Positions 17,448 through 24,721 of a stretch of 64,000 bases of DNA are shown here, one piece after another. The DNA lies in NCBI GenBank assembly GCA_029309925.1, contig JARKND010000001.1, forward strand, positions 744,001 through 808,000, given 5' to 3'. The translations under genes were made by a program, and so were the position numbers. Positions within the stretch are counted from its first letter, which is position 1. Each line of letters opens with the position of its first letter. The DNA is from Fulvivirgaceae bacterium JP3-4 (GTDB lineage Bacteria > Bacteroidota > Bacteroidia > Cytophagales > Cyclobacteriaceae). Under the pieces are notes generated by a model, which was not told the origin of the DNA, ran no database searches, and saw only the letters and a list, made by a program, of their open reading frames with translations.

Positions 17448-17990
17448 TTAAATCTTCAGCTCATCTTTGTTTTGGCGCAAAACGTCAATGATAAACTGGA
17501 TGTGCTCTGTGAGATCCACGCCCAGCAACTCTGCTCCCTTGTAGACTTCATCACGTTCAACCTTTGCTGCGAAACCTTTATCCTTCAATCGCTTGATCAC
17601 CGACTTCGGTTCGAGTGTTGCAATTCCATCCGGGCGCACCTGAGAGCATGCCACAATGAAACCTGTCAGTTCATCGACAGCAAGTAACGCTTTGTCGAGG
17701 TTATTTGTGTAAGGCACGTTCCACTTGGTATAATGAGCGGAGATGGCATGCGCGATTTTTTCTTCACCCATGGCACGAAGCTTTTCAACAATGACATTCG
17801 GATGTTTTTCCGGAAACGCTTCGTAGTCCGCGTCATGAAGAAGGCCTGCGACAGCCCATTCTTCTTTGCTTTCTCCAAACTTTTCAGCATACGCGGCCAT
17901 TACCAGTTCGACAGTTCTCATGTGTCGGAGAAGGCTCGCACTTTTTGTAAGCTCGTTCAGCATCTGACGAGCTTGTTCTAAACTGATCAT
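17448..17990 (-). CDS. HD-domain phosphohydrolase-like protein
   Basis: 180 aa, soluble. Metal-binding pattern of the HD superfamily: His23 (LLRHMRTVE), His52-Asp53 (GLLHDADYE), then His in EKHP and AISAHY. The family includes predicted nucleotide phosphohydrolases; the substrate here is not known. Convergent with the MFS gene and adjacent to a TPR gene on the same strand (14 bp apart), possibly cotranscribed. Confidence 0.85.
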   Translation of the reverse strand: MISLEQARQMLNELTKSASLLRHMRTVELVMAAYAEKFGESKEEWAVAGLLHDADYEAFPEKHPNVIVEKLRAMGEEKIAHAISAHYTKWNVPYTNNLDKALLAVDELTGFIVACSQVRPDGIATLEPKSVIKRLKDKGFAAKVERDEVYKGAELLGVDLTEHIQFIIDVLRQNKDELKI

Positions 17991-18004
17991 GAAAATAAAG
18001 GGAA

Positions 18005-19159
18005 TTAAGGGGTGACAAGTTTTTTCTTCCGGTCGAGGTAGAAAAGATTTATCAGCGCAAGCGCAACGAGCACACCGAGGATTACAAGGATGATGAAAAG
18101 CCTGCTGTTACGGAGTTCAAGTGTCTTGATCTCATCTTCACGCTTGAGAATCTCGAGTTCTTTTTCTTTTTCCTGGAAGTCCATCACCATCTCCATCTGT
18201 GCAATATTTCTGCTGCTCTCTTCGCCATAGATCTTTTCACGCGCTTCATCGTACTTCACCTGCATCTGGTAAGCTTCCTTCCACCTTCCCTGGTTTGCAA
18301 AATTGTCTGCGCTGGCTTTGTAAATCGTGGGTAAAGCGGTGTATGCCTGCAGTTCGCTGGAAAGCCGCTCGGCTTCAGCAAGGTACTGCGCGGCCTGCGC
18401 TGGCTGCTTCGACTTTGCGTAGGCGATTCCAAGATTTGTCATGATGTTGAGCATGCCAAGGCGATTGTTATTTTCTTTCTCAATCGCCAGAGCCTTGAGA
18501 TAATAATCGATGGCCTTCGGATAATTGTTTTGCCGGAAAAAAATGTTACCGAGGTTGCTCAGCGGGTCACCATACTTCAAACCGTTAGCCTCACTCAATT
18601 GGTACGCTTCCGAGTAATATTTGTGCGCTTTCTCGTATAGCTGAATATCACTGTACAGATTGCCAAGGTTGTTCATCGAGCCAATGATCCTGAACTTGTC
18701 ACCCATCTGCGAAAGCAGCGCATAGGATTCTTCAAGATATTTCATCGCCTGCCCATAATCTTTCTTGATCGAGTAGATATTCGCGATGTTGTTTTTTGTT
18801 GTGGCGATACCTTCCTTATTGTCGAGTTTGGTATAAATTTTCAACGATGTGATGTAGTACTCAAGCGCTTTGTCGAGCGCGCCCTGGTTGCGGTAAGCAA
18901 CACCAAGATTATTATACGATGCTGCCATGCCTTTTTCATCGTTGATCTCGGTTGCAACATTTAATGCCTCGCGCGTATATCCGAGCGCTTTTACCGGGTC
19001 GGATGAAATGTAAAATCTGAAGAGCTCATTTAGCGTCTTTACTTTCTTGTCGCCTTGCGCTGATTCCAGCGTGGTAAGAAGGCTGTCTGCGTTCTGGGCG
19101 GCTACGGAAACCGCGAACAACAGGCAAAACAAGGCGTAGGGGAATGATTTTGTGATCAT
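18005..19159 (-). CDS. Secreted/periplasmic TPR protein with C-terminal membrane anchor
   Basis: 384 aa from ATG 19159 (MITKSFPYALFCLLFAVSVAAQ, a good signal peptide); the upstream in-frame extension is not convincing. Residues 55-310 contain about six TPR units (NLGVAYRNQGALDKALEYYI, NLGNIFFRQNNYPKAIDYYLKAL), then a coiled coil (MDFQEKEKELEILKREDEIKTLELRN) and one helix LFIILVILGVLVALALINLFY ending in KKKLVTP. This is the sensor half typical of Bacteroidota TPR-histidine kinases or TPR-LuxR proteins, but the output domain is absent. Confidence 0.85.
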   Translation of the reverse strand: MITKSFPYALFCLLFAVSVAAQNADSLLTTLESAQGDKKVKTLNELFRFYISSDPVKALGYTREALNVATEINDEKGMAASYNNLGVAYRNQGALDKALEYYITSLKIYTKLDNKEGIATTKNNIANIYSIKKDYGQAMKYLEESYALLSQMGDKFRIIGSMNNLGNLYSDIQLYEKAHKYYSEAYQLSEANGLKYGDPLSNLGNIFFRQNNYPKAIDYYLKALAIEKENNNRLGMLNIMTNLGIAYAKSKQPAQAAQYLAEAERLSSELQAYTALPTIYKASADNFANQGRWKEAYQMQVKYDEAREKIYGEESSRNIAQMEMVMDFQEKEKELEILKREDEIKTLELRNSRLFIILVILGVLVALALINLFYLDRKKKLVTP

Positions 19160-19343
19160 AGGGTTGTGTGCGGAGGCTAAAAATAGAGATTTTTTTTCAT
19201 AATTCGTTATCGTTAACAGCCGCAACTGGTTCACAACTGCGCCTGTAGCTGCACTTATTTCCCAGAGCATTTACAAGCGTGTATGGTGATGCCACCCAGT
19301 TTTCACCGCTCGCGTAAAAATCGACAGATTGTTTTCCTGAATA

Positions 19344-19373
19344 TATATCTTGTTAAAATATATCTTGTTAAAA
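19344..19373 (+). repeat. Perfect 15-bp tandem duplication before an NTF2-like gene
   Basis: TATATCTTGTTAAAA occurs twice in succession (19344-19358, 19359-19373) and ends 1 bp before the first candidate ATG at 19375. It falls where promoter and translation start lie, so copy number could tune expression. Confidence 0.7.
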
Positions 19374-19374
19374 A

Positions 19375-19887
19375 ATGCTTCGTATGAAAAAAAGAATAAT
19401 CCCTGCATTGCTTGTCACAGCATTTATTTTTGCTTCTGTCTGCTGCAATGCGCAGGCGTCTTCGGAAGAAGCTGCGGTAAAAGATGTGATCGCACGCCTG
19501 TTCAAAGCGATGGAACTTGGTGACAGTGCCATGCTGCGATCAACTTTTCATGATCATGTTACATTGGGTACTGTGTTTTCAGATAAGAACGGCAACACCG
19601 TTCTCCGCAATGAATCTTCTATCGCTGAATTCGCGAAGGCCGTAGGAACACCGCATAAGGAAGTGTGGCACGAAGAGATCTGGGATGTGAAAGTTCAGCT
19701 CGATGACAACTTTGCCCAGGTGTGGTGTGACTATGCGTTTTACATTGACAAAAATTTCAGCCACTGTGGTGTAGATGCATTTCACCTGCTCAAAAGCAAA
19801 GACGGATGGAAGATCTTTCATCTGGCAGACACGCGGAGAAAAGCGGGATGTAATGTGCCGAAGGAGATTGCGGAGAAATATAAATAA
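19375..19887 (+). CDS. Secreted NTF2/SnoaL-like protein
   Basis: 170 aa; ATG 19375 or 19384 (MKKRIIPALLV) both possible, the second giving a cleaner signal peptide ending near CNAQA. The mature part has the NTF2-fold pattern VKDVIARLFKAMELGDSAMLRSTFHDHVTL ... KDGWKIFHLADTRRK seen in nuclear-transport-factor-2-like proteins of Bacteroidota. Catalytic role unknown; cavity proteins of this fold often bind small ligands. Terminal region contains CNVPKEIAEKYK, common to the subgroup. Confidence 0.8.
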   Translation: MLRMKKRIIPALLVTAFIFASVCCNAQASSEEAAVKDVIARLFKAMELGDSAMLRSTFHDHVTLGTVFSDKNGNTVLRNESSIAEFAKAVGTPHKEVWHEEIWDVKVQLDDNFAQVWCDYAFYIDKNFSHCGVDAFHLLKSKDGWKIFHLADTRRKAGCNVPKEIAEKYK

Positions 19888-19888
19888 T

Positions 19889-19931
19889 ATGTTCATGTGT
19901 TCATGTGTTCATGTGTTAATGTGTTAATGAG
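19889..19931 (+). repeat. Left arm of a GTGTTMAT-word palindrome
   Basis: Iterates TTCATGTG three times, then TTAATGTG and TTAATGAG. The complementary arm is at 20439-20471, so the pair brackets the SixA-like gene at 19943-20434. Confidence 0.75.
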
Positions 19932-19942
19932 GCTATGCGTTT

Positions 19943-20434
19943 ATGAAAAGTTTGATCTTATTATTTTGTTTGTTTTCAACCGCTGTTGTGGCGCAGCAGG
20001 AAAAGATAACTACATTAATTTTGGTGAGGCATGCTGAGAAAGCGAGTGATGGTAAAGATCCGGAGTTGAGCGAAGCAGGAGTAGCGCGCGCTCAGCGGCT
20101 TGCAGCTTTTTTAAGCAACACCGCGATTGGCGCGGTATATTCAACGAACTACAAGCGGACTCAAAATACAGTCGCACAAATCGCGAGAGAGAAGAACTTG
20201 TCGATTACCAATTATGAGTTAATGACCTTGGACCACCTGCGAGAATTGACGAATCGATTCGCAGGTAAAACTATTTTGATTGCTGGCCATTCAAATACGA
20301 TCCCGCAAATTGCGAATGCATTGTTAGGCCGCAGCCAGTTTCAGACTTTCTCAGACAGCGAGTATGGGACAATCCTTATCCTTTCTGTTGTTGATGCAGG
20401 AAAAAACGCAAGTGTGTTGCACTTGACGTATTGA
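19943..20434 (+). CDS. Secreted histidine-phosphatase-superfamily protein (SixA/phosphoglycerate-mutase-like)
   Basis: 163 aa. Signal peptide MKSLILLFCLFSTAVVAQ, then the phosphohistidine motif LILVRHAEK (His30) and the second histidine in IAGHSNTIPQ (about residue 118), with the intervening VYSTNYKRTQNT arginine. Probably a periplasmic phosphatase; the substrate cannot be inferred. The gene sits completely between the two arms of an iterated-word palindrome. Confidence 0.86.
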   Translation: MKSLILLFCLFSTAVVAQQEKITTLILVRHAEKASDGKDPELSEAGVARAQRLAAFLSNTAIGAVYSTNYKRTQNTVAQIAREKNLSITNYELMTLDHLRELTNRFAGKTILIAGHSNTIPQIANALLGRSQFQTFSDSEYGTILILSVVDAGKNASVLHLTY

Positions 20435-20438
20435 TACC

Positions 20439-20471
20439 GCACATTAACACATGAACACCCGAGCACACCTC
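20439..20471 (+). repeat. Right arm of the palindrome around the SixA-like gene
   Basis: CACATTAACACATGAACACC followed by CGAGCACACC is the reverse complement of the GTGTTCATGTGTTAATGTG words at 19889-19931. It begins 4 bp after the SixA-like stop. Confidence 0.7.
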
Positions 20472-20529
20472 GTTTGGCATACTTTTTACCACCTGACACG
20501 TTATATTCACTTCAGTAAATCGTGTTCAA

Positions 20530-21597
20530 GTGGAGCTTCTTCAATTCACCGATAAGGGAATTTATTGTGAACAGGCCGGGGTTTTTCTCGATCCGTGGAA
20601 GCCGGTTGACAAAGCACTGATCAGTCACGGGCATTCTGACCACGCCTACTTTGGACATAAACATTATCTCACTTCCTCCCTCGCCATGCCTGTAGTCAAA
20701 CACAGGTTGTACCTCAAAGACAATATAGAATCGATTGATTATGGGAAAACGATCAGCATCAATGGTGTAAACTTTTCGTTTCATCCGGCAGGGCACATTC
20801 CGGGCTCTGCGCAGATCCGCGTAGAGTTTCGCGGAGAGGTCTGGGTATTCTCCGGAGATTACAAACTCGAACATGATAACCTCTCGACTCCATTTGAACC
20901 GATCAAATGCCATGCGTTCATCACTGAATCAACGTTTGGGCTACCTATTTATAAGTGGAAACCTCAGCACGAAGTTTTCAATGACCTGAATGACTGGTGG
21001 AGAAAAAATCAAAGTGAAGGAAAAACATCTGTGATTGCAGGATACACGCTGGGAAAAGCGCAGCGCATCCTGCGGAATGTCGATGCGTCTATCGGAAAGA
21101 TCTTCACGCACGGTGCAGTGGAGTCCATCAACCAGGTTCTTAAAAATCAAGGACTCGAACTTCCCGATGCACCCAGAATTTCAGATGAGATTAAAAAAGA
21201 GGATATCAAAGGTTCGCTGATTGTTTGTCCTCCTTCAGCAGTTGGCTCATCGTGGATGAGAAGATTTCTGCCGTACTCGCTGGGAGTTGCATCAGGATGG
21301 ATGAAACTGCGGGGAACAAGAAGGAGAAGAGGCGCAGACCGAGGCTTTGTACTGAGCGATCATGCAGACTGGAATGACCTGAACAAAGCGATACTCGCTA
21401 CCGGAGCCGAAAGAATTTTTGTCACGCACGGCTATACGGAAATTTTCGCGCAATGGCTTCGCGAGCGAGGACTCGATGCAAGAGAGGTAAAGACGAAATT
21501 TGAAGGCGAGCTTGGCGAAATGGCGGAGGGAAGCACCGAAGCCGTTGCCGACAGCGTTGGTAGTGCGACTGGCGACATCCAACAAAGCAATGGCTAA
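20530..21597 (+). CDS. Ligase-associated DNA exonuclease (metallo-beta-lactamase/beta-CASP fold)
   Basis: 355 aa from GTG 20530 (M/VELLQFTDKGIYCEQAG). Metal motif HGHSDH (His33, His35, Asp37, His38), then HPAGHIPGSAQIRVE, FSGDYK, the beta-CASP segment with TESTFGLP, and VLSDHADW plus THGYTE. This is the Artemis/SNM1-like nuclease found next to an ATP-dependent ligase and often a Lhr-like helicase in bacterial repair islands. The final codons (AGC AAT GGC TAA) lie inside the left arm of the GGCTAT palindrome, so the C-terminus seems to have been rewritten by the element. Confidence 0.92.
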   Translation: MELLQFTDKGIYCEQAGVFLDPWKPVDKALISHGHSDHAYFGHKHYLTSSLAMPVVKHRLYLKDNIESIDYGKTISINGVNFSFHPAGHIPGSAQIRVEFRGEVWVFSGDYKLEHDNLSTPFEPIKCHAFITESTFGLPIYKWKPQHEVFNDLNDWWRKNQSEGKTSVIAGYTLGKAQRILRNVDASIGKIFTHGAVESINQVLKNQGLELPDAPRISDEIKKEDIKGSLIVCPPSAVGSSWMRRFLPYSLGVASGWMKLRGTRRRRGADRGFVLSDHADWNDLNKAILATGAERIFVTHGYTEIFAQWLRERGLDAREVKTKFEGELGEMAEGSTEAVADSVGSATGDIQQSNG

Positions 21598-21614
21598 TGG
21601 CTATGGCTATGGCG
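21586..21614 (+). repeat. Left arm of the GGCTAT palindrome enclosing a four-helix-bundle gene
   Basis: AGCAATGGCTAATGGCTATG followed by GCTATGGCG: four iterations of an AATGGCTA/GGCTAT word. It overlaps the last codons and stop of the exonuclease gene. Partner arm at 22054-22085. Confidence 0.8.
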
Positions 21615-21695
21615 GTGTGGGCTTGTACGCAGAACAATTGGGCTTATTCGAGAAGTTTCTGAGGTTAACACCGAGGAAATTGATTGAAAAAAATT

Positions 21696-22046
21696 ATGAG
21701 AAATTTTAGAGAAATGATTATTTGGAATCATGGCATTGATCTCGCTGTTAAAATTTACGCGATAACAAAAAAACTTCCTTTAGAAGAACGGTTTGGGCTA
21801 ACGAGTCAGCTAACCCGAGCTGCTGTTTCAATTCCATCAAATATTGCTGAAGGCTGTAGCCGAAGAAGCGAAAAAGACTTTGCCCGATTTTTAGAACACT
21901 CTCTTGGCTCCGCATACGAAGTTGAGACAGATTTAACAATTGCTGAAAGGATAGGCTATTTACAAAAGGAAGTCGTGGACGCCTATCTGGGCGATCTGCA
22001 GTCTGAACAACGTCAAATTCACAGCTTAATTAACAAGTTGAGATAA
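21696..22046 (+). CDS. Four-helix-bundle protein (S23/IVP family, Avd-like fold)
   Basis: 116 aa from ATG 21696 (MRNFREMIIWNHG); a TTG at 21684 is a possible earlier start. Signature residues of the family are all present: Trp near the N-terminus, TKKLPLEERFGLTSQLTRAA, VSIPSNIAEGCSRRS, FARFLEHSLGSAYEVETDL and a final helix. The fold is that of the protein encoded within 23S rRNA intervening sequences and is related to the Avd subunit of diversity-generating retroelements; the cellular role is unknown. It is positively charged and small. Here it lies between inverted GGCTAT arms, splitting the exonuclease-ligase gene pair. Confidence 0.92.
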   Translation: MRNFREMIIWNHGIDLAVKIYAITKKLPLEERFGLTSQLTRAAVSIPSNIAEGCSRRSEKDFARFLEHSLGSAYEVETDLTIAERIGYLQKEVVDAYLGDLQSEQRQIHSLINKLR

Positions 22047-22053
22047 TCTTAAC

Positions 22054-22085
22054 GCCATTGCTATAGCCAAAAGCCATTGCCATTC
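22054..22085 (+). repeat. Right arm of the GGCTAT palindrome
   Basis: CGCCATTGCTATAGCC followed by AAAAGCCATTGCCATTC is the imperfect reverse complement of 21586-21614. It ends immediately before the ligase ATG at 22086, so the ligase leader is made entirely of element sequence. Confidence 0.8.
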
Positions 22086-23756
22086 ATGAAGCACTTCACC
22101 CGCCTCTTCACCGAACTCGATCAAACCACCAAGACCCTTGGGAAGATCAAAGCGTTGATGGACTATTTCGATCACGCTTCGGATGAGGACAAACTTTGGA
22201 CGATTGCTATTCTTTCACACCGCAGACCCAAACGCAGTGTCAATGCAACATACCTCGCAGAGTGGGCGCGTGAACTCTCGGGTTTGCCTGAATGGATTTT
22301 TTATGAATCATACACAGTGGTGGGTGACCTCGCAGAAACCATCACACTTGTGCTCCCTTCTGAATTTGAGCATTCAGATTTTACCTTGACTTACTGGATC
22401 GACTTTATCAAATCACTCGAGCAGTTAGACGTGCCGCAAAAGAAAGAGAAGATCCAGGAGGCCTGGCGTCTGTTAAACGAATCGGAAAGGTTTGTGTTTA
22501 ACAAACTTCTTACCGGAGGTTTTAGGATCGGAGTTTCACAACAGCTGATGGTGAAAGCGCTGGCAAAACACGCAAACGTGAAAGAAAATATTGTCGCGCA
22601 TAAGTTGATGGGCAACTGGTCGCCTGACACCAACACCTTTCAGGATCTGCTTCACTCTAATGACGGAACGGATATTTCAAAACCTTATCCTTTCTACCTG
22701 GCCTATGCACTTGAAGACGATGTCAGCACACTTGGGGATCCGAATGAATGGATTGCTGAACGGAAGTGGGATGGAATCCGTGGACAAGTGATTGTGAGAA
22801 ATGGACAGTTGTTTGTGTGGTCGAGAGGAGAGGAATTAGTGACCGACAAATATCCGGAGTACCAGGTGATGTTGAATCTGCTTCCTGACGGAACTGTGAT
22901 TGACGGAGAAATTCTTCCTTTCAAAGGCGAACTGCCCATGTTGTTCAGTGCATTGCAGACACGCATCGGACGAAAAACATTATCACCAAAAATTTTAAAG
23001 GAAGTGCCGGTGTCATTTGTTGCATACGATGTCCTCGAATGGCAGGGCGAAGATTTCAGAGCTCGTCCGTTTGAGGAACGCAGGAGAAAAATAGAAGAGA
23101 TTTGCGGTCGTACCGATAGCAAGGTGTTGAGACTGTCGCCACGGGTTCACTTTGACAGCTGGGAAAAACTGGCAGACGAACGGATGCGCTCCCGTGAATT
23201 CCTGAGTGAAGGAATTATGCTGAAGCGCAAAGACTCCATCTATCGAAACGGACGAAGAAGAGGGGACTGGTGGAAATGGAAAATTGATCCGTTTACAGTG
23301 GATGCTGTGATGATATACGCCATGCGCGGCCACGGAAGACGAGCGAACCTGTACACTGATTACACCTTTGCTGTCTGGGATGGGGATCAGCTTGTTCCCT
23401 TTGCAAAGGCATATAGCGGGCTGACCGATGAAGAAATTAAACAGGTGGATCGTTGGGTGAAAGCAAATACGGTTGAACGTTTCGGTCCAGTGAGAAGCGT
23501 GAAACCAGAACTTGTTTTTGAACTTGCTTTCGAAGGGATCAATCGTTCGACACGACATAAATCAGGAATCGCCTTACGGTTTCCAAGGATGGCGAGATGG
23601 AGAAAAGACAAAAAGGCGAGTGAAGCGAATACGTTGAATGATTTGAATGCACTGTTGAAAATGGAGTCAGGGGGCCAGGTGGCTGGTGAGCCGGGGAGCC
23701 AGGATGCCGGGGGCCCGGGAAGGCCAGATGAAAAGTTGCCGAAGATATTTGAGTGA
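22086..23756 (+). CDS. ATP-dependent DNA ligase (exonuclease-linked group)
   Basis: 556 aa from ATG 22086 (MKHFTRLFTELDQTTKTLGK); the frame is open upstream but only through repeat sequence. An N-terminal DNA-binding domain (1-190), adenylation domain with nucleophile Lys227 in ERKWDGIRGQ, VIDGEILPF, FVAYDVLEW, SEGIMLKRKDSIY and WWKWKIDP motifs, and an OB domain through SGIALRFPRMARWRKDKKA. It seals nicks, probably with the exonuclease upstream in end repair. The last ~30 residues (GGQVAGEPGSQDAGGPGRP) are encoded by a G-rich iterated word and look like an appended tail. Confidence 0.93.
   Translation: MKHFTRLFTELDQTTKTLGKIKALMDYFDHASDEDKLWTIAILSHRRPKRSVNATYLAEWARELSGLPEWIFYESYTVVGDLAETITLVLPSEFEHSDFTLTYWIDFIKSLEQLDVPQKKEKIQEAWRLLNESERFVFNKLLTGGFRIGVSQQLMVKALAKHANVKENIVAHKLMGNWSPDTNTFQDLLHSNDGTDISKPYPFYLAYALEDDVSTLGDPNEWIAERKWDGIRGQVIVRNGQLFVWSRGEELVTDKYPEYQVMLNLLPDGTVIDGEILPFKGELPMLFSALQTRIGRKTLSPKILKEVPVSFVAYDVLEWQGEDFRARPFEERRRKIEEICGRTDSKVLRLSPRVHFDSWEKLADERMRSREFLSEGIMLKRKDSIYRNGRRRGDWWKWKIDPFTVDAVMIYAMRGHGRRANLYTDYTFAVWDGDQLVPFAKAYSGLTDEEIKQVDRWVKANTVERFGPVRSVKPELVFELAFEGINRSTRHKSGIALRFPRMARWRKDKKASEANTLNDLNALLKMESGGQVAGEPGSQDAGGPGRPDEKLPKIFE
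23664..23725 (+). repeat. G-rich iterated word inside the ligase 3' end
   Basis: AGTCAGGGGGCCAGGTGGCT and following bases repeat a GGGGSCCAGG/GGTGAGCC-type word with five runs of 3-5 G. It encodes the low-complexity Gly/Pro tail of the ligase. Runs of this kind could form a G-quadruplex on the coding strand. Confidence 0.55.
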
Positions 23757-23870
23757 CCCTCATCCCTAACCCTTCTCCTGAAGGAGAAGGGAACGCTCTG
23801 ATCACAACGGGTGCATTATGCGCGAAGAGGCGCTTCGCTCTACTTCAGGAGAGCGGTCGGGGTGAGGTGA
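23757..23870. repeat. CCCTCATCCCTAACCC-type intergenic hairpin
   Basis: Left part 23757-23793 reads CCTCATCCCTAACCCTTCTC then a perfect CTCCTGAAGGAG mini-hairpin; right part 23841-23870 (TTCAGGAGAGCGGTCGGGGT, GAGGTGA) is its imperfect complement. It resembles a dispersed CCCTCACCC...GGGTGAGGG hairpin class seen in many bacteria. It immediately follows the ligase stop. Confidence 0.65.
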
Positions 23871-23932
23871 AAGACAATGTTAAAAATTTGCAAACATTCC
23901 CCAAACTCCCACCATTTTACTATCTTCACTTC

Positions 23933-24346
23933 ATGCGCTTCCTCAGTGCCATACTGTTTAGTTTTCTCACGCTTCCTGCGGTAGCGCAACAGTCGAAGGA
24001 TGAAATTCGGATGAGTATTTTTTTCGGAGGCGGCAGTTATTACATTTCAGAAGATCAGGTGGAGAAACTTAATCACTGGCTTGATTCCATACCGAACCTT
24101 CTCGAGAAATATGAAATTCAATTGATCAGCCACACGGATCCGATCGGTGGAAAAGAATACAACGAGTGGCTTTCAAAAATGCGCAGCGGAGCTGTTCAAG
24201 GAATTCTGATCCAATATCCCATCCCGGAACATAAGATCAAGATCAAAGACTGGGGACTTGAGAATGCCGTATACCGTAATGACACGTGGCAGGGAATGCA
24301 GATGAATCGCAGGGTGGACGTGATTCTCTATCCGATCGTGTTTTGA
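23933..24346 (+). CDS. Secreted OmpA-like domain protein
   Basis: 137 aa from ATG 23933 (MRFLSAILFSFLTLPAVAQ, signal peptide); the open frame runs further upstream only through the hairpin. The mature part matches an OmpA C-terminal (peptidoglycan-binding) fold: FFGGGSYYISEDQVEKLNHWLD, then LISHTDPIGGKEYNEWLSKMRSGAV and MNRRVDVILYPIVF, with the Asp and Arg that contact diaminopimelate. A single short domain, so probably a periplasmic wall-binding protein rather than a porin. Confidence 0.85.
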   Translation: MRFLSAILFSFLTLPAVAQQSKDEIRMSIFFGGGSYYISEDQVEKLNHWLDSIPNLLEKYEIQLISHTDPIGGKEYNEWLSKMRSGAVQGILIQYPIPEHKIKIKDWGLENAVYRNDTWQGMQMNRRVDVILYPIVF

Positions 24347-24394
24347 GTGCGTCCTGCTTTTGTGCGTCTCGTTTTTTCCACCTTTAATAGGATG

Positions 24395-24514
24395 GCACAC
24401 GCTACAAGCTTCAAGCCGTGATGGTAGACTTCTAAGGGCGCGCTGCGATTAAATATGCTACGACTTTAAGACGCACGCATAGACTTGCAGCGTGTAGCGT
24501 GCAGCTTGCAGCCC
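24395..24514. repeat. Palindrome of CAAGCT/CACGCT words
   Basis: Left arm 24395-24417 (CACACGCTACAAGCTTCAAG, CC) and right arm 24484-24514 (GCAGCGTGTAGCGTGCAGCT, TGCAGCC) are imperfect reverse complements around a ~66-nt loop. Same word family as the palindrome at 2158-2235. It lies after the OmpA-like gene. Confidence 0.7.
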
Positions 24515-24555
24515 GTTCAGACACTGACGTGCCCTCACAGTACAGGTAAGCCTCA

Positions 24556-24573
24556 TGTATCCGTTTCCGGACA
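24556..24573. promoter_or_regulatory. TGTATCCGTTTCCGGACA activator-site-like palindrome
   Basis: Imperfect dyad of TGT-CCG half-sites about 150 bp before the ABC ATPase ATG, with further half-site-like strings TATCCGAACG (24584) and TTCGGACAC (24664). Position upstream of a -24/-12-like promoter suggests an enhancer site for a sigma-54 activator (inference). Confidence 0.4.
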
Positions 24574-24646
24574 CCCTTTTTCATATCCGAACGTCCAAAT
24601 CCATCCTAAAACAGCTTTTTTGCAAACCAGAACCGGAAAATCCCGT

Positions 24647-24662
24647 TGGCACCATTATTGGC
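24647..24662 (+). promoter_or_regulatory. Sigma-54-like -24/-12 element, one mismatch
   Basis: TGGCACCATTATTGGC aligns with TGGCAC-N5-TTGCW: the -24 GG, spacing of 10 and -13 G fit, but the -12 C is a G. It would give a start near 24674 and a leader of about 48 nt for the ABC ATPase gene. Confidence 0.35.
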
Positions 24663-24721
24663 TTTCGGACACTACTTTCGCAATAAGCGGCTTATAAACC
24701 TTCATTTTTAAAACTCAGCAC

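Noticed and set aside
19889-19931. Possible CRISPR-like or VNTR array of TTCATGTG
   Set aside because: Units are 8 nt without spacers, and an inverted partner exists at 20439; palindrome arm fits better. No cas genes are present.
21696-22046. Diversity-generating retroelement (Avd component)
   Set aside because: The fold is Avd-like, but there is no reverse transcriptase, no template/variable repeat pair and no C-type lectin target in the window.
21586-22085. Literal 23S rRNA intervening sequence
   Set aside because: No rRNA sequence flanks it; both neighbours are protein genes. Only the architecture is similar.
23753-23932. N-terminal 60-codon extension of the OmpA-like gene
   Set aside because: It reads through a hairpin repeat and would hide the signal peptide that starts at 23933.
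24485-24697. 70-codon plus-strand ORF before the ABC ATPase
   Set aside because: It begins in a palindrome arm and runs through the promoter/dyad region; no protein-like features.
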